64,000 nucleotides of DNA from Oceanobacter kriegii DSM 6294. GTDB taxonomy: Bacteria > Pseudomonadota > Gammaproteobacteria > Pseudomonadales > Oceanobacteraceae. The stretch is taken from contig NZ_AUGV01000004.1 in NCBI RefSeq assembly GCF_000422845.1, positions 310,001 to 374,000 on the forward strand, read 5' to 3'. A program made the translations under genes and the position numbers. Numbering within the stretch: position 1 is the stretch's first letter; each line of letters begins with the position of its first letter. Shown here one piece after another: positions 8,227 to 17,127 of this stretch. The notes below the pieces were generated by a model. That model did not search any database. It was given only the letters and a program-made list of their open reading frames with translations, and was not told where the DNA came from.

Positions 8227-9325
8227 TCACCACTGCGCCCAAGGCAACGGTTTTGATCTCGTCGGAGCTGGTTTCTGCCTTGTTGTATTCGGCTACAAGG
8301 CTCAAACCACTGTTCACCGCATGGAAGACCGCAACGGTGGTGTTCTTCAGATCCAGCTCGCTACCGCCGTCAGTCGTGCCGCCTTCATTTTCACCGCGGG
8401 ACAGTACGAAGCGGTTGTCGCCCATGGTGTAGGAAGCCTGCAACAGCTTACCGTCAACTTCGGCGTCATCGCTGGTCAACAGGTTACCCAGACCGGCAGT
8501 ACCAACGCCTTCAGCCTTGAAGCCGGAAGCGGTCAGAGACAAGCCGGCAACCTTGACGTTAACGCCATAGGAAATACCGCTGGAAGACACTTCGGTGTCG
8601 TTCACTTCGTCTTCAGACTTCTGTTTCATGAAGCCACCCCAGGCCATCACATCAACAGAGTCCATGCTGCGGCTGTAGGTTACTTCCGCCTCGATGCGCG
8701 GCATGCTTTCTTCAGACGTGCCGGACATTTTGGCCGGGTCCATCAGACCGGCTGCGATCTTCAGGCCGCCCATGTCCGGGCTGCGGTAGGTAATCTGGGA
8801 GTTGGGGAACGGATACAGGTAACCGGCACCGATATTACCGAACGACACGTTGTTGCCGTCGTCACCGGTGGTGATGGTCTGGCCGAAGCCCAGCAGGATT
8901 TCATCGCCCATGATGTTGGAACGATTGAACAGACCGAAGTCCTTACCCACCAGCACCTGACCAAAATCGCCGTCTACCGTGGCGTAGAACTGACGCACGT
9001 CGATCATGGAATCGGTCAGATTGGAGTTGGCGTCGTTGATGGTTACCCAGAAGGAAGAGCGTCCGCCCAGTTTCAGGCCATCGACTTCCTTGCTGAAATT
9101 AAAACCAATCACGTTTGGCAAAAAGCCCATCTTGATGCGTGACTGATTGGCATCGCCAACGTTGTCACCATCGGATTTGCTGTTTACGTAAAAGGTGTTG
9201 AACAAACCGTCTACGGAGAAGGTGGTCTGGTCCTGATCGTAGAGGGTGATGGCTGCAGAAGCGTGAGAGCTGATTGCTACTGCTGCTGCAAGCGGCAGCA
9301 ACTTGATGGTCTTATTATTTTTCAT
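8219..9325 (-). CDS. Outer-membrane porin (Gram-negative trimeric type)
   Basis: A 368-residue protein with a signal peptide ending SSHASA, repeated amphipathic beta-strands, many Gly/Asp-rich loops, GDFGQVLVGKDFGLFNR typical of porin strands, and a C-terminal aromatic residue (ALGAVVTF) required for barrel assembly. It would give passive diffusion of small solutes. It is divergent from the NosR-like gene. The leader carries an A/C-rich stretch (CAACAAAAACAACACAATC on the minus strand) like other genes of the alcohol-oxidation group, and a hairpin at 9401-9427 lies further upstream. A rho-independent terminator follows. Confidence 0.9.
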   Translation of the reverse strand: MKNNKTIKLLPLAAAVAISSHASAAITLYDQDQTTFSVDGLFNTFYVNSKSDGDNVGDANQSRIKMGFLPNVIGFNFSKEVDGLKLGGRSSFWVTINDANSNLTDSMIDVRQFYATVDGDFGQVLVGKDFGLFNRSNIMGDEILLGFGQTITTGDDGNNVSFGNIGAGYLYPFPNSQITYRSPDMGGLKIAAGLMDPAKMSGTSEESMPRIEAEVTYSRSMDSVDVMAWGGFMKQKSEDEVNDTEVSSSGISYGVNVKVAGLSLTASGFKAEGVGTAGLGNLLTSDDAEVDGKLLQASYTMGDNRFVLSRGENEGGTTDGGSELDLKNTTVAVFHAVNSGLSLVAEYNKAETSSDEIKTVALGAVVTF

Positions 9326-9965
9326 TGTCTAGCCCTGATTGTGTTGTTTTTGTTGACAGGGTCAGTTGTTCCGCACTCCGGTCGCGTGCTCGTGCGCTCG
9401 GAAAAAGCGGTGGGCTAATGCCCACCGTAAACAGGAACACTCTGAAGCGGTGCAGGACGTTTGCCCTGAACAACCTCTCCACTATCCCGATGTAAAGCGG
9501 CCGCCAACATACTCCAACCAATGTGAAAGCTGCGCTCTTTGGTTGCCCACCTTTGGTGCACGGGATTCCTAAGCCAAAAGTCTTCGTCCCTTACTCCTCA
9601 GTAGTACAAAAAACCATCGACCTTCTTTATTGGACGACATCGTGACATCTCAGCAACCTGTCGGCCGAGGGGCTGTTCAGCAACTAATCTGAACAACTGA
9701 ACAACTAACCAGGCTCTTCAAAAACACCCTGAGCCAGAGCCCACAACCAGATCCCCGAACTGGAGCCCGACGGCACAACCGCAGCCGTAACCAGTGCTTT
9801 GGTACACCCGCATCAGCGCCAAAGAAGCATTGAGACATGACAAGGCACCGATACGATGAAATACAGATAAATGCCATTGGCCGTAGGCAGCACACTCTCT
9901 CAATGTCGGTGTCCGCAAATGCACTGGGTCGCTGGCATCAATAACAACAATAACAAGGTGCACGT
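9326..9965. promoter_or_regulatory. Divergent control region, porin / NosR-like gene
   Basis: A 640-base gap with a perfect 8-base hairpin plus T-run on the minus strand (9401-9427), a weaker CAACCAA/TTGGTTG inverted repeat (9515-9545), and AATAACAACAATAACAAGG (9940-9958) directly before the NosR-like start. No protein-coding frame here is convincing. Confidence 0.45.
9401..9427 (-). terminator. Terminator-like hairpin in the porin leader
   Basis: CGGTGGGC (9408-9415), loop TAAT, GCCCACCG (9420-9427); read on the minus strand it is followed by CTTTTTCC. It sits only about 80 bases upstream of the porin start and on the same strand, so it could attenuate the porin transcript or end a short upstream RNA. 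Confidence 0.55.
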
Positions 9966-12287
9966 ATGGACAGACACGGAGCATGGCCCGACATTGGGTC
10001 ATGTCGACAGCTCGACGTGACGTCAGCCACTCGCCGTTTGATGGGGTTCGCGCGGTCGCTGGCTGCGCGGCTGTATCTGCTGTTATGTGTGATCTGCCTG
10101 CCCGCTGCCATGGTCAGTCAGAGTGTCCTGGCTGCCGAAGTAGCCGCCGGATATGAGCAATCTTCTTCAAGCTATTCATACGGCAGCTCTTCAAGCGATG
10201 AGCACCCAGGCAACCCGTCAGACAGCAACCTGACCCTGGAAGCCCGCATTCAGCAGCTGTTCCCCAAGGCCACCCGAATTGAGCCCAAGCAGCAGGACTT
10301 TCCGGTTTACCCGGTTTACCAGTTAAATGAATTGCTGGGCTACGCCTACGAATCCCGCGACATCAGCGACCTGCCCGGCTTCTCTGGCAAACCCATTGCA
10401 CTCTTGATTGGCATTTCCGCCACCGGCGAATTTCTTGGCATCCAGATCATCGACCACCACGAACCCGTGTTCCTGCATGGTTTAGGGCCGCAGCCGCTGC
10501 TCGACTTCATCAACCAGTACCCCACCCGCTCGCTGACCGACCACATCGTGATTGATTCCGGCAAAGCGGGCAGCGCGCCTACAGAGGGCGTGGTCTACTT
10601 TGACGGTGTGTCAAAAGCGACGGTCTCCGTGATCATCATCAACGACGTGGTGCTGTCGTCGGCGCTCAAGGTGGCCCGCCGTAAACTCGAAGGTTTCGCC
10701 CAACCACCCGCCGCCCGCGCCATCATGGATCTGTATCAGCCGCTGGACTGGCAAGGCCTGCTCGATAGCGGCTATGTGGGCCATTGGCGGCTGGATATGT
10801 CAGCCGCGGAGCAATCTCTGGGGGTATCGCTCAGCAGTTACCCCGGCCTGCCCGAGCCTGAAGAAGACGAAGCCTTCTCGGAGCTCTGGTTCGCCTACAT
10901 CAATGCGCCTTCAGTTGGTCGCAACCTGCTAGGGGATGACGGCTATCAGGCGCTGATGGCCAGCCTGAAACCCGACCAGCAAGTGATGGCAGTAATGTCC
11001 AACGGTCTGTTTACCCACGTACCGGACGACTTCAAACCCGGTTCGGTACCCAGCCGCCTGTCGCTGGAACAAGGTGGTCTGTCGGTCGAAATGCGCGACC
11101 TCAATTCCCTTGGCCCGGATATTCAGCTGCAAGCCGATGGCATGCCCGATTTCCTGCAAGCCAACCTGTTTGCGGTGGGCGGCAACGCCGGATTTAACCC
11201 CGGTGCGGAATCCAAACTGGTGCTGAACCTGGAGCTGCGCCGTAATCATCTGGTGACCGACCGGGCCGGCTTCATCGCCCCCGTCAGTTTTCCTTCCGAG
11301 CTGTTTGAGCTGGTCGAAGTCGATGACCCATTTGCCAACCGTGAGCCCTTGTGGGTTGGCCTCTGGAAAGACCGCTGGCTGTCGATTGTGATTCTGACCG
11401 TCGCGCTGACCCTGCTCACCGCGTTGTTTATCTGGCAGCGCCAACTCACCCGCTATCCCAAAGCGCTGCACCGTTTCCGCTGGGGATTTTTGGTGTTTAC
11501 CGTGTTCTGGCTGGGTTTCTATGCCCAGGGCCAGCTGTCGGTGGTGAACATCTACACCTTGCTACTGAATCTGGTGGACGGTTTTGACCTCGGTATTTTC
11601 CTGCTCGACCCGGTGATTTTTATCCTTTGGAGCTTCACCTTTGTCAGTCTGTTTATCTGGGGACGCGGCCTGTTTTGCGGCTGGCTGTGCCCGTTCGGGG
11701 CGTTGCAGGAAATGGCCTCCTGGCTGGGCAAAAAGCTGGGATTCAAGCAGTACAGGGTCCCCGATGCCCTGCATCGCAAACTGATTCTTCTGAAGTATCC
11801 GATTCTGGTCGGGTTGGTCGGCACAGCGTTTTATTCACTGACGCTGGCAGAGCAGTTGGCCGAGGTCGAGCCATTCAAGACCAGCATTACACTCTACTTC
11901 TGGCGCTACTGGCCGTTTGTGCTGTACGCCGTGGGCCTGCTCGTTGCCGGCATGTTTATCCATAAATTCTATTGCCGCTACCTCTGTCCACTGGGTGCCG
12001 GATTGGCAATTCTGGGCAAACTGCGGTTGTTCAGCTGGCTCGACCGGGTCGATATGTGCGGCACCCCATGCCAGCGGTGCGGAACCAAGTGTGAAATAAA
12101 GGCGATCAAAAAGTCGGGTGAGATCGACTACGACGAATGCATCCAGTGCCTGGAGTGCGTCGTTATCCTGCGTGATCCGCAACAATGCGTCAGCAGCCTG
12201 ACCGAGCAAAAACGGGCTCGCAAACAGGCTGCCAAACTTAAGGCCGACAGCCAATTACTGGCGACGGATGCCACCGCAGGACAGTAG
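9966..12287 (+). CDS. NosR/NirI-like flavin and iron-sulfur membrane protein
   Basis: A 773-residue protein. After a signal segment (ending SVLA) comes a periplasmic FMN-binding domain containing DGVSKATVSV, which resembles the Ser/Thr-Ala-Thr flavinylation motif. Several membrane helices follow from about residue 475, with the two cysteine-proline signatures CGWLCPFGALQE and CRYLCPLGAG, then a ferredoxin-like tail with CGTPCQRCGTKC and CIQCLEC. This is the NosR architecture, which moves electrons between the quinone pool or cytoplasm and periplasmic acceptors. No nos genes are nearby; its place between the porin and ercA suggests a redox role in alcohol oxidation (inference). AAGGTG precedes the ATG; an internal ATG at 10041 is possible but has no ribosome site. 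Confidence 0.85.
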   Translation: MDRHGAWPDIGSCRQLDVTSATRRLMGFARSLAARLYLLLCVICLPAAMVSQSVLAAEVAAGYEQSSSSYSYGSSSSDEHPGNPSDSNLTLEARIQQLFPKATRIEPKQQDFPVYPVYQLNELLGYAYESRDISDLPGFSGKPIALLIGISATGEFLGIQIIDHHEPVFLHGLGPQPLLDFINQYPTRSLTDHIVIDSGKAGSAPTEGVVYFDGVSKATVSVIIINDVVLSSALKVARRKLEGFAQPPAARAIMDLYQPLDWQGLLDSGYVGHWRLDMSAAEQSLGVSLSSYPGLPEPEEDEAFSELWFAYINAPSVGRNLLGDDGYQALMASLKPDQQVMAVMSNGLFTHVPDDFKPGSVPSRLSLEQGGLSVEMRDLNSLGPDIQLQADGMPDFLQANLFAVGGNAGFNPGAESKLVLNLELRRNHLVTDRAGFIAPVSFPSELFELVEVDDPFANREPLWVGLWKDRWLSIVILTVALTLLTALFIWQRQLTRYPKALHRFRWGFLVFTVFWLGFYAQGQLSVVNIYTLLLNLVDGFDLGIFLLDPVIFILWSFTFVSLFIWGRGLFCGWLCPFGALQEMASWLGKKLGFKQYRVPDALHRKLILLKYPILVGLVGTAFYSLTLAEQLAEVEPFKTSITLYFWRYWPFVLYAVGLLVAGMFIHKFYCRYLCPLGAGLAILGKLRLFSWLDRVDMCGTPCQRCGTKCEIKAIKKSGEIDYDECIQCLECVVILRDPQQCVSSLTEQKRARKQAAKLKADSQLLATDATAGQ

Positions 12288-12312
12288 TGAGCCCTTTGCG
12301 GGCTACTATTTG
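12285..12312 (+). terminator. Possible terminator after the NosR-like gene
   Basis: AGCCC and GGGCT pair around TTTGC, extended by TAGT/ACTA with one bulge and followed by TTTG. It overlaps the stop codon of the upstream gene. The T-run is short. Confidence 0.4.
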
Positions 12313-12484
12313 CTGGCTAATAAAGAGGACTATGAACCCGACAAATCACGGGGTATAAGTCTGCTTATAACAACAACACAATAAACAGGTGGTGCATCCG
12401 CCCACTGCCGCGGCTTTTGTAGCCAGGGGCAGTCGATACACAGGATGCACCTGATAGAAGCAACAGGACGATCGAAGAGCTGCC

Positions 12485-13648
12485 ATGCCCAACAGTATTT
12501 CCAACCTCCGTAAATTCGTCGCTCCGGAAATCATCTTCGGGGTGGGCGCTCGCAAAACCGTTGGCAACTTCGCCCGCAACTTCGGTGGCCAACGGGTACT
12601 GATTGTTACCGACCCGGGTGTTATCAAAACCGGCTGGGTCGAAGACGTGAAACGCAGCCTCGAAGAAACCGGGCTGGAATACCGCATCTTCTCCAACGTC
12701 AGCCCTAACCCGCGTGCCGAAGAAGTGATGCAAGGAGCGGCGCTGTATCACGAAGAAGGCTGCAACCTGATCGTCGCGGTGGGCGGCGGTAGCCCGATGG
12801 ACTGCGCCAAGGGCATTGGTATTGTGTCGGCCAACAACCAGCACATTCTGATGTTTGAGGGCGTCGACCGCATTCACTCGCCGATTCCGCCGCTGGTGTT
12901 TATTCCCACCACCGCGGGCACCTCGGCCGACGTGTCGCAGTTTGCCATTATTTCGGATCAGGACACCCGCATGAAGGTGTCGATCGTCAGCAAGGCCGTG
13001 GTACCCGACGTAACCCTGATCGACCCGGAAACCACCCTGACCATGGACCCCTTCCTGACCGCCTGTACCGGCATTGATGCCATGGTGCACGCCGTCGAAG
13101 CCTTTGTGTCGACGGCCTCCGGGCCATTAACCGATATGCACGCACTGGAAGCCATCAAGCTGGTGTCGGAGAACCTGCCGAAACTGGTACAAAACCCGTC
13201 CGACGTGGCCCTGCGCGAACAATTGATGCTGGCGTCTCTGAAGGCCGGATTAGCGTTCTCCAATGCCATTCTGGGCGCTGTACATGCCATGTCGCACAGC
13301 CTCGGTGGCTTCCTCGATCTGCCTCATGGCTTGTGTAACTCGATCCTTGTCGAACGGGTGATCGACTACAATTTCAACGCTTCACCGGATCGTTTTCGAG
13401 TGATTGCCGACACACTCGGCATTGAAACCAAAAACCTCTCGACACCCCAGCTGCAAAAAGCACTGGTTAGCCACGTCAGTGAGTTGAAACAGCGAGTTGG
13501 CCTGACCCAAACGCTGGGCGAAGCAGGCGTCGTTAAAGCCGATATCCCTGAGCTGTCGGGCAACGCCCTGACCGACCCCTGCATTTTGACCAATCCCCGT
13601 AAATCGAATAAACGCGACGTTGAGGTTGTCTATGAAGAAGCCCTTTGA
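12485..13648 (+). CDS. ercA: Iron-containing alcohol dehydrogenase, ErcA-like
   Basis: A 387-residue group III (iron-type) dehydrogenase with the NAD-binding GGGSPMDCAKG, TTAGTSADVS, and metal-ligand histidines in GIDAMVHAVEAF, AVHAMSHSLGG and LDLPHGLCNSI. The gene overlaps the next one, a soluble hybrid kinase, exactly as ercA-ercS in Pseudomonas, where ErcA has a regulatory role in ethanol oxidation instead of being the main catabolic enzyme. An A/C-rich stretch (ATAACAACAACACAATAAAC) lies about 100 bases upstream at 12367-12389. Ribosome site before the ATG is weak. Confidence 0.9.
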   Translation: MPNSISNLRKFVAPEIIFGVGARKTVGNFARNFGGQRVLIVTDPGVIKTGWVEDVKRSLEETGLEYRIFSNVSPNPRAEEVMQGAALYHEEGCNLIVAVGGGSPMDCAKGIGIVSANNQHILMFEGVDRIHSPIPPLVFIPTTAGTSADVSQFAIISDQDTRMKVSIVSKAVVPDVTLIDPETTLTMDPFLTACTGIDAMVHAVEAFVSTASGPLTDMHALEAIKLVSENLPKLVQNPSDVALREQLMLASLKAGLAFSNAILGAVHAMSHSLGGFLDLPHGLCNSILVERVIDYNFNASPDRFRVIADTLGIETKNLSTPQLQKALVSHVSELKQRVGLTQTLGEAGVVKADIPELSGNALTDPCILTNPRKSNKRDVEVVYEEAL

Positions 13649-15503
13649 TCCGGGCTCTGGATGGCCAACCGATGTTTCCAGCCAGTTGCCGGAACGTCGC
13701 CGCAGACAGCAAACCAACTACGAATACCCGGAAGCCAGCCATCAGACCACGCCGCAGGAAGACGACAACAGTCTGGTGGCCGGGCTGATTGGTTTGGGGG
13801 CCTTTTCGGCCCGCAAAAGTTACTACCCGGAACTGCTGGAAAAAATTGAGGAGCTGGAATCCGAAAAGGAACGCTACCAATGGCTGTTTGAAAACGCCCT
13901 GCATGGCATTTTTCAGGCGACTGCCGATGGCGGCATTCACAACGCCAACCCGGCCATTGCGCATATGTGTGGCTACGGCAATTCGGTCGATTTTCTGAAG
14001 GCCATCAACACCATTCGTAACGACCTGTTTGCCGACCCGGACGACCTCGACCGGCTAATGGAAGACCTGCTGGACCACGCCACCATCCGCTCGTTTGAAA
14101 CCCGCTTCAAGCGCCGTACCTCGGAAGAGCCGGTGCCGGTTTCCATCAACGTGTTGTTGAAAGACCGCGAACGCGGACTGGTGGAAGTGTTTGTGCACGA
14201 CATTACCGAACGCAAACGGGCGCAAGCCGCGATGTCGCGCATCAATAACGAACTGGAACAACGGGTGGCCGAACGCACCCGCGAATTGCAAGACGCCAAG
14301 CAAGAAGCCGAACACGCCAACCGCAGCAAGGACAAGTACCTGGCCGCCGCCAGTCACGACCTGTTGCAGCCGCTGAATGCCGCCCGCTTGCTGGTGGCTA
14401 CCTTGCAGGAGCGCCAGCTGCCTGCCGACAACAACGTACTGGTAGAACGCATTCATACCGCCTTGAGCGGTGCGGAAGAACTGCTGGGCGACCTGCTGGA
14501 TATCTCCCGCCTCGACGCCAACGCCGTCACGCCGTGGCAAGACGACTTCCCGGTTTCCGAGCTGCTGAAGTCGTTGTACAGCGACTTCCAACCCGTCGCC
14601 GATCAGGCCGGTCTGGCGCTGAAAATGGTCAACTGCCAGCGTCGCATTCGCAGCGACTCCCGCTTACTGATGCGGATTTTGCGTAACTTCGTCAGCAACG
14701 CCATCCGCTACACCGCCGAAGGCCGGGTGGTGATTGGCTGCCGTCGCAAGGGGGACGAGCTGGAAATCATGGTGGCCGACTCAGGCCCTGGCATTGCCGA
14801 ACACCTGAAAGACGAAATTTTCCGCGAGTTTCGCCAACTGGATAACGCCAACCCCGGCCGCAGCAAAGGTGTCGGCCTTGGCCTGGCAATTGTTGAACGC
14901 ATCAGCCGCATGCTGGGCCATCAGGTGTATGTGGATTCCCGTGTTGGTGTTGGCAGTCGCTTTTCCATCCGGGTGCCGCTGTTACCGCTGACGCCAGAAG
15001 AAATTGCTCTGAAAGCACAAGGACAATCCGTCAACGGCAAACCAGGCGGCGCTGCCAATGGTGTAATAAATGGTGCTATTGAAGCCCAGCTGCTGCCTGT
15101 CTCCGAGTCCAACCAACCCCGCTTTGACCGAACCCGAGTGCTGGTGATCGACAACGAAGAAAGCATCCGGGTCAGCATGAAAGCCTTGCTGCAAACCTGG
15201 GGCTGTCAGGTGATTACCGCCAGCAATGGCGAGGTGGCCCGCGATGCCTGGACATCGTTCAAACCAGACATAGTAATGGCAGACTACCATCTGGACCTGG
15301 GAGAAACCGGCACCGGCGTCATACGCGAGATGCACCAGCAAGACGAAGCGGCGCAAGACACGCCCGTCGTGGTGATTACCGCCGACCGCACCGACCCGAT
15401 TCGACAGGAGATCAAACAGCTGGGGGCCTCGCGGCTGAATAAACCGGTCAAGCCCGCCAAGCTGAGGGTATTGATGTCTTACTTACTGGCTCAGGAAGAC
15501 TGA
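13632..15503 (+). CDS. ercS: Soluble PAS hybrid histidine kinase, ErcS-like
   Basis: A 623-residue kinase without membrane segments: one PAS domain (about 80-200), coiled coil with RTRELQDAKQEAEHANRSK, HisKA with AAASHDLLQPLNAARLL, ATPase domain with RNFVSNAIRYT, ADSGPGIAEH and GVGLGLAIVERI, a variable Gly/Asn linker, and a receiver with IVMADYHLDLGETG. The ATG at 13632 has GAGG six bases upstream and overlaps ercA by 17 bases, implying coupled expression; a TTG at 13620 is an alternative. It is a paralogue of the kinase at 3755-6409. Its stop overlaps the convergent bioA stop by 13 bases. Confidence 0.9.
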   Translation: MKKPFDPGSGWPTDVSSQLPERRRRQQTNYEYPEASHQTTPQEDDNSLVAGLIGLGAFSARKSYYPELLEKIEELESEKERYQWLFENALHGIFQATADGGIHNANPAIAHMCGYGNSVDFLKAINTIRNDLFADPDDLDRLMEDLLDHATIRSFETRFKRRTSEEPVPVSINVLLKDRERGLVEVFVHDITERKRAQAAMSRINNELEQRVAERTRELQDAKQEAEHANRSKDKYLAAASHDLLQPLNAARLLVATLQERQLPADNNVLVERIHTALSGAEELLGDLLDISRLDANAVTPWQDDFPVSELLKSLYSDFQPVADQAGLALKMVNCQRRIRSDSRLLMRILRNFVSNAIRYTAEGRVVIGCRRKGDELEIMVADSGPGIAEHLKDEIFREFRQLDNANPGRSKGVGLGLAIVERISRMLGHQVYVDSRVGVGSRFSIRVPLLPLTPEEIALKAQGQSVNGKPGGAANGVINGAIEAQLLPVSESNQPRFDRTRVLVIDNEESIRVSMKALLQTWGCQVITASNGEVARDAWTSFKPDIVMADYHLDLGETGTGVIREMHQQDEAAQDTPVVVITADRTDPIRQEIKQLGASRLNKPVKPAKLRVLMSYLLAQED

Positions 15504-16852
15504 GCCAGGTACTGCTTCACGGCGGTGACCATGCCGCCAGTCAACAAGGCCAGATCCGCATCGTTCATCACAAACGGTGGCATCACATACACGTTGTCGG
15601 CAAACGGACGTACCCAAATCCCTTGCGCTACGCACAATGGCTGCAACTCGGCCAGCGTAGCAGGCTGATCCAGCTGCACTACGCCAATGGCACCTAACAC
15701 CCGTACGTCCTTGACGCCGGCTTGGCCTTGCAATGGTGCAAGCCCCTCAATCAGTCCCTGTTCAATGCGGCTGACCTTGCTGTGCCAGTCGGATTGCAAC
15801 AACACATCAATGCTTTCTACCGCCACTCGACACGCCAGCGGGTTGCCCATAAAAGTTGGGCCATGCATAAAGCAGCCGGCCTCGCCACGGCTGATGGTCT
15901 CTGCCACATCAGTGGTTGCCAGCGTTGCGGCCAGTGTCATGTAGCCACCGGTGATGGCCTTGCCAAGGCATAGAATATCCGGGCTGATGCCAGCGTGCTC
16001 ACAGGCAAACAGCTTGCCGGTACGGCCAAAGCCGGTCGCAATTTCATCGGCAATCAGCAGCACATCAAATTCGTCGCACAAGGCACGAGCGGCTTTTAGA
16101 TAGTCCGGATGGTAAAAACGCATACCACCGGCACCCTGCACGATCGGCTCAAGAATCAGTGCCGCCAGCTCCTTGTGGTACTGCTGCAACTGGTTGCGCA
16201 AATCGGCAATGTCGGCGGCCAGCTGGTCAGCGTCAAACGCTACGTCTTGTCGAGGAAACGGCGTTTGTGGCACGGCTGCGAAGTGCTGCTTTGGCAACAT
16301 ACCAGCGAACAGGTGGTGCATGCCACGCTGCGGATCACACACCGACATGGCCCCCATAGTGTCGCCATGATAACCGCGCTCCAGTGCCAATAAGCGAAAC
16401 TTCTCCGGCTTGCCACGGGCCTGCTGGTACTGCACCGCCATCTTGATAGCAACCTCAACCGACACCGAACCGGAATCAGCCAAAAATACCTTGTCGAGAC
16501 CAGCCGGAGTCAGCGCCACCAGCCGCTTGGCCAATTCCACCGCTGGCTCATGGGTCAGACCACCAAACATCACATGGGACATATCGTCGAGCTGTTCGCG
16601 GGCGGCCTGATTCAACCGCGGATGGTTGTAGCCGTGCACCGCACACCACCAGGACGCCATGCCGTCAATCAGCTCGCGGCCATCCTTCATATGCAGTCGT
16701 ACGCCCTTGGCTGAAACAACTTCCCATACCGGAGCCGGATCGGTCATGGAGCTGTAGGGATGCCAGATGTGTTGGCGGTCGAACGCCAGCGTATCCATAT
16801 TGGCCAACTCGGCTGGCACAGCCGCAGAAGAAGAAAAGGAGGTTTTGGTCAT
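15491..16852 (-). CDS. bioA: Adenosylmethionine-8-amino-7-oxononanoate aminotransferase (BioA)
   Basis: A 453-residue class III PLP aminotransferase converting KAPA to DAPA with S-adenosylmethionine as amino donor. Seen are HIWHPYSSMTDPAP at the N-terminus, WWCAVHGYNHP, LIADEIATGFGRTGKLFA, and the PLP lysine in CLGKAITGGYMTLAATL. I chose ATG 16852 because the family begins near there; the open frame extends 64 codons upstream but that part is low-complexity Thr/Phe-rich and covers 12-base repeats. The gene is divergent from bioF-H-C-D, the usual arrangement of a split biotin cluster. Confidence 0.95.
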   Translation of the reverse strand: MTKTSFSSSAAVPAELANMDTLAFDRQHIWHPYSSMTDPAPVWEVVSAKGVRLHMKDGRELIDGMASWWCAVHGYNHPRLNQAAREQLDDMSHVMFGGLTHEPAVELAKRLVALTPAGLDKVFLADSGSVSVEVAIKMAVQYQQARGKPEKFRLLALERGYHGDTMGAMSVCDPQRGMHHLFAGMLPKQHFAAVPQTPFPRQDVAFDADQLAADIADLRNQLQQYHKELAALILEPIVQGAGGMRFYHPDYLKAARALCDEFDVLLIADEIATGFGRTGKLFACEHAGISPDILCLGKAITGGYMTLAATLATTDVAETISRGEAGCFMHGPTFMGNPLACRVAVESIDVLLQSDWHSKVSRIEQGLIEGLAPLQGQAGVKDVRVLGAIGVVQLDQPATLAELQPLCVAQGIWVRPFADNVYVMPPFVMNDADLALLTGGMVTAVKQYLAQSS

Positions 16853-17127
16853 CGGGCGAGCACCATCAAACTGAACATTCGTGAAAGCATGTGTGAAAGT
16901 ATCTGTGAAAACACAGGTAAAACGGTAAAACCTGAAAGAACGATACCGCAATCCGGAATTTAACCCCATCACAGCGACACGAACCGCTGCTGCATCAGTG
17001 TGTTGCGTGCGCCTGGCGGCTACCAAAGTGGCATCCATCAGCACCAGTAAACCTCAGCCCATCGACAGCATTGACCTGTTCAAAACAGGCTTTAGTGTCG
17101 ATGCTGATCAAAACCAGCAGGTTCACC
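16853..17127. promoter_or_regulatory. bioA/bioF divergent control region with 12-base repeats
   Basis: Three direct repeats beginning GTGAAA are spaced exactly 12 bases apart (16881, 16893, 16905), followed by two GGTAAAAC copies (about 16917-16933). I could not find the enterobacterial BirA operator. The repeats may be a regulator site but this is untested. Confidence 0.35.

Noticed and set aside
7925-9142. 405-codon plus-strand open frame
   Set aside because: Antisense to the porin and crossing its terminator; no ribosome site or family pattern.
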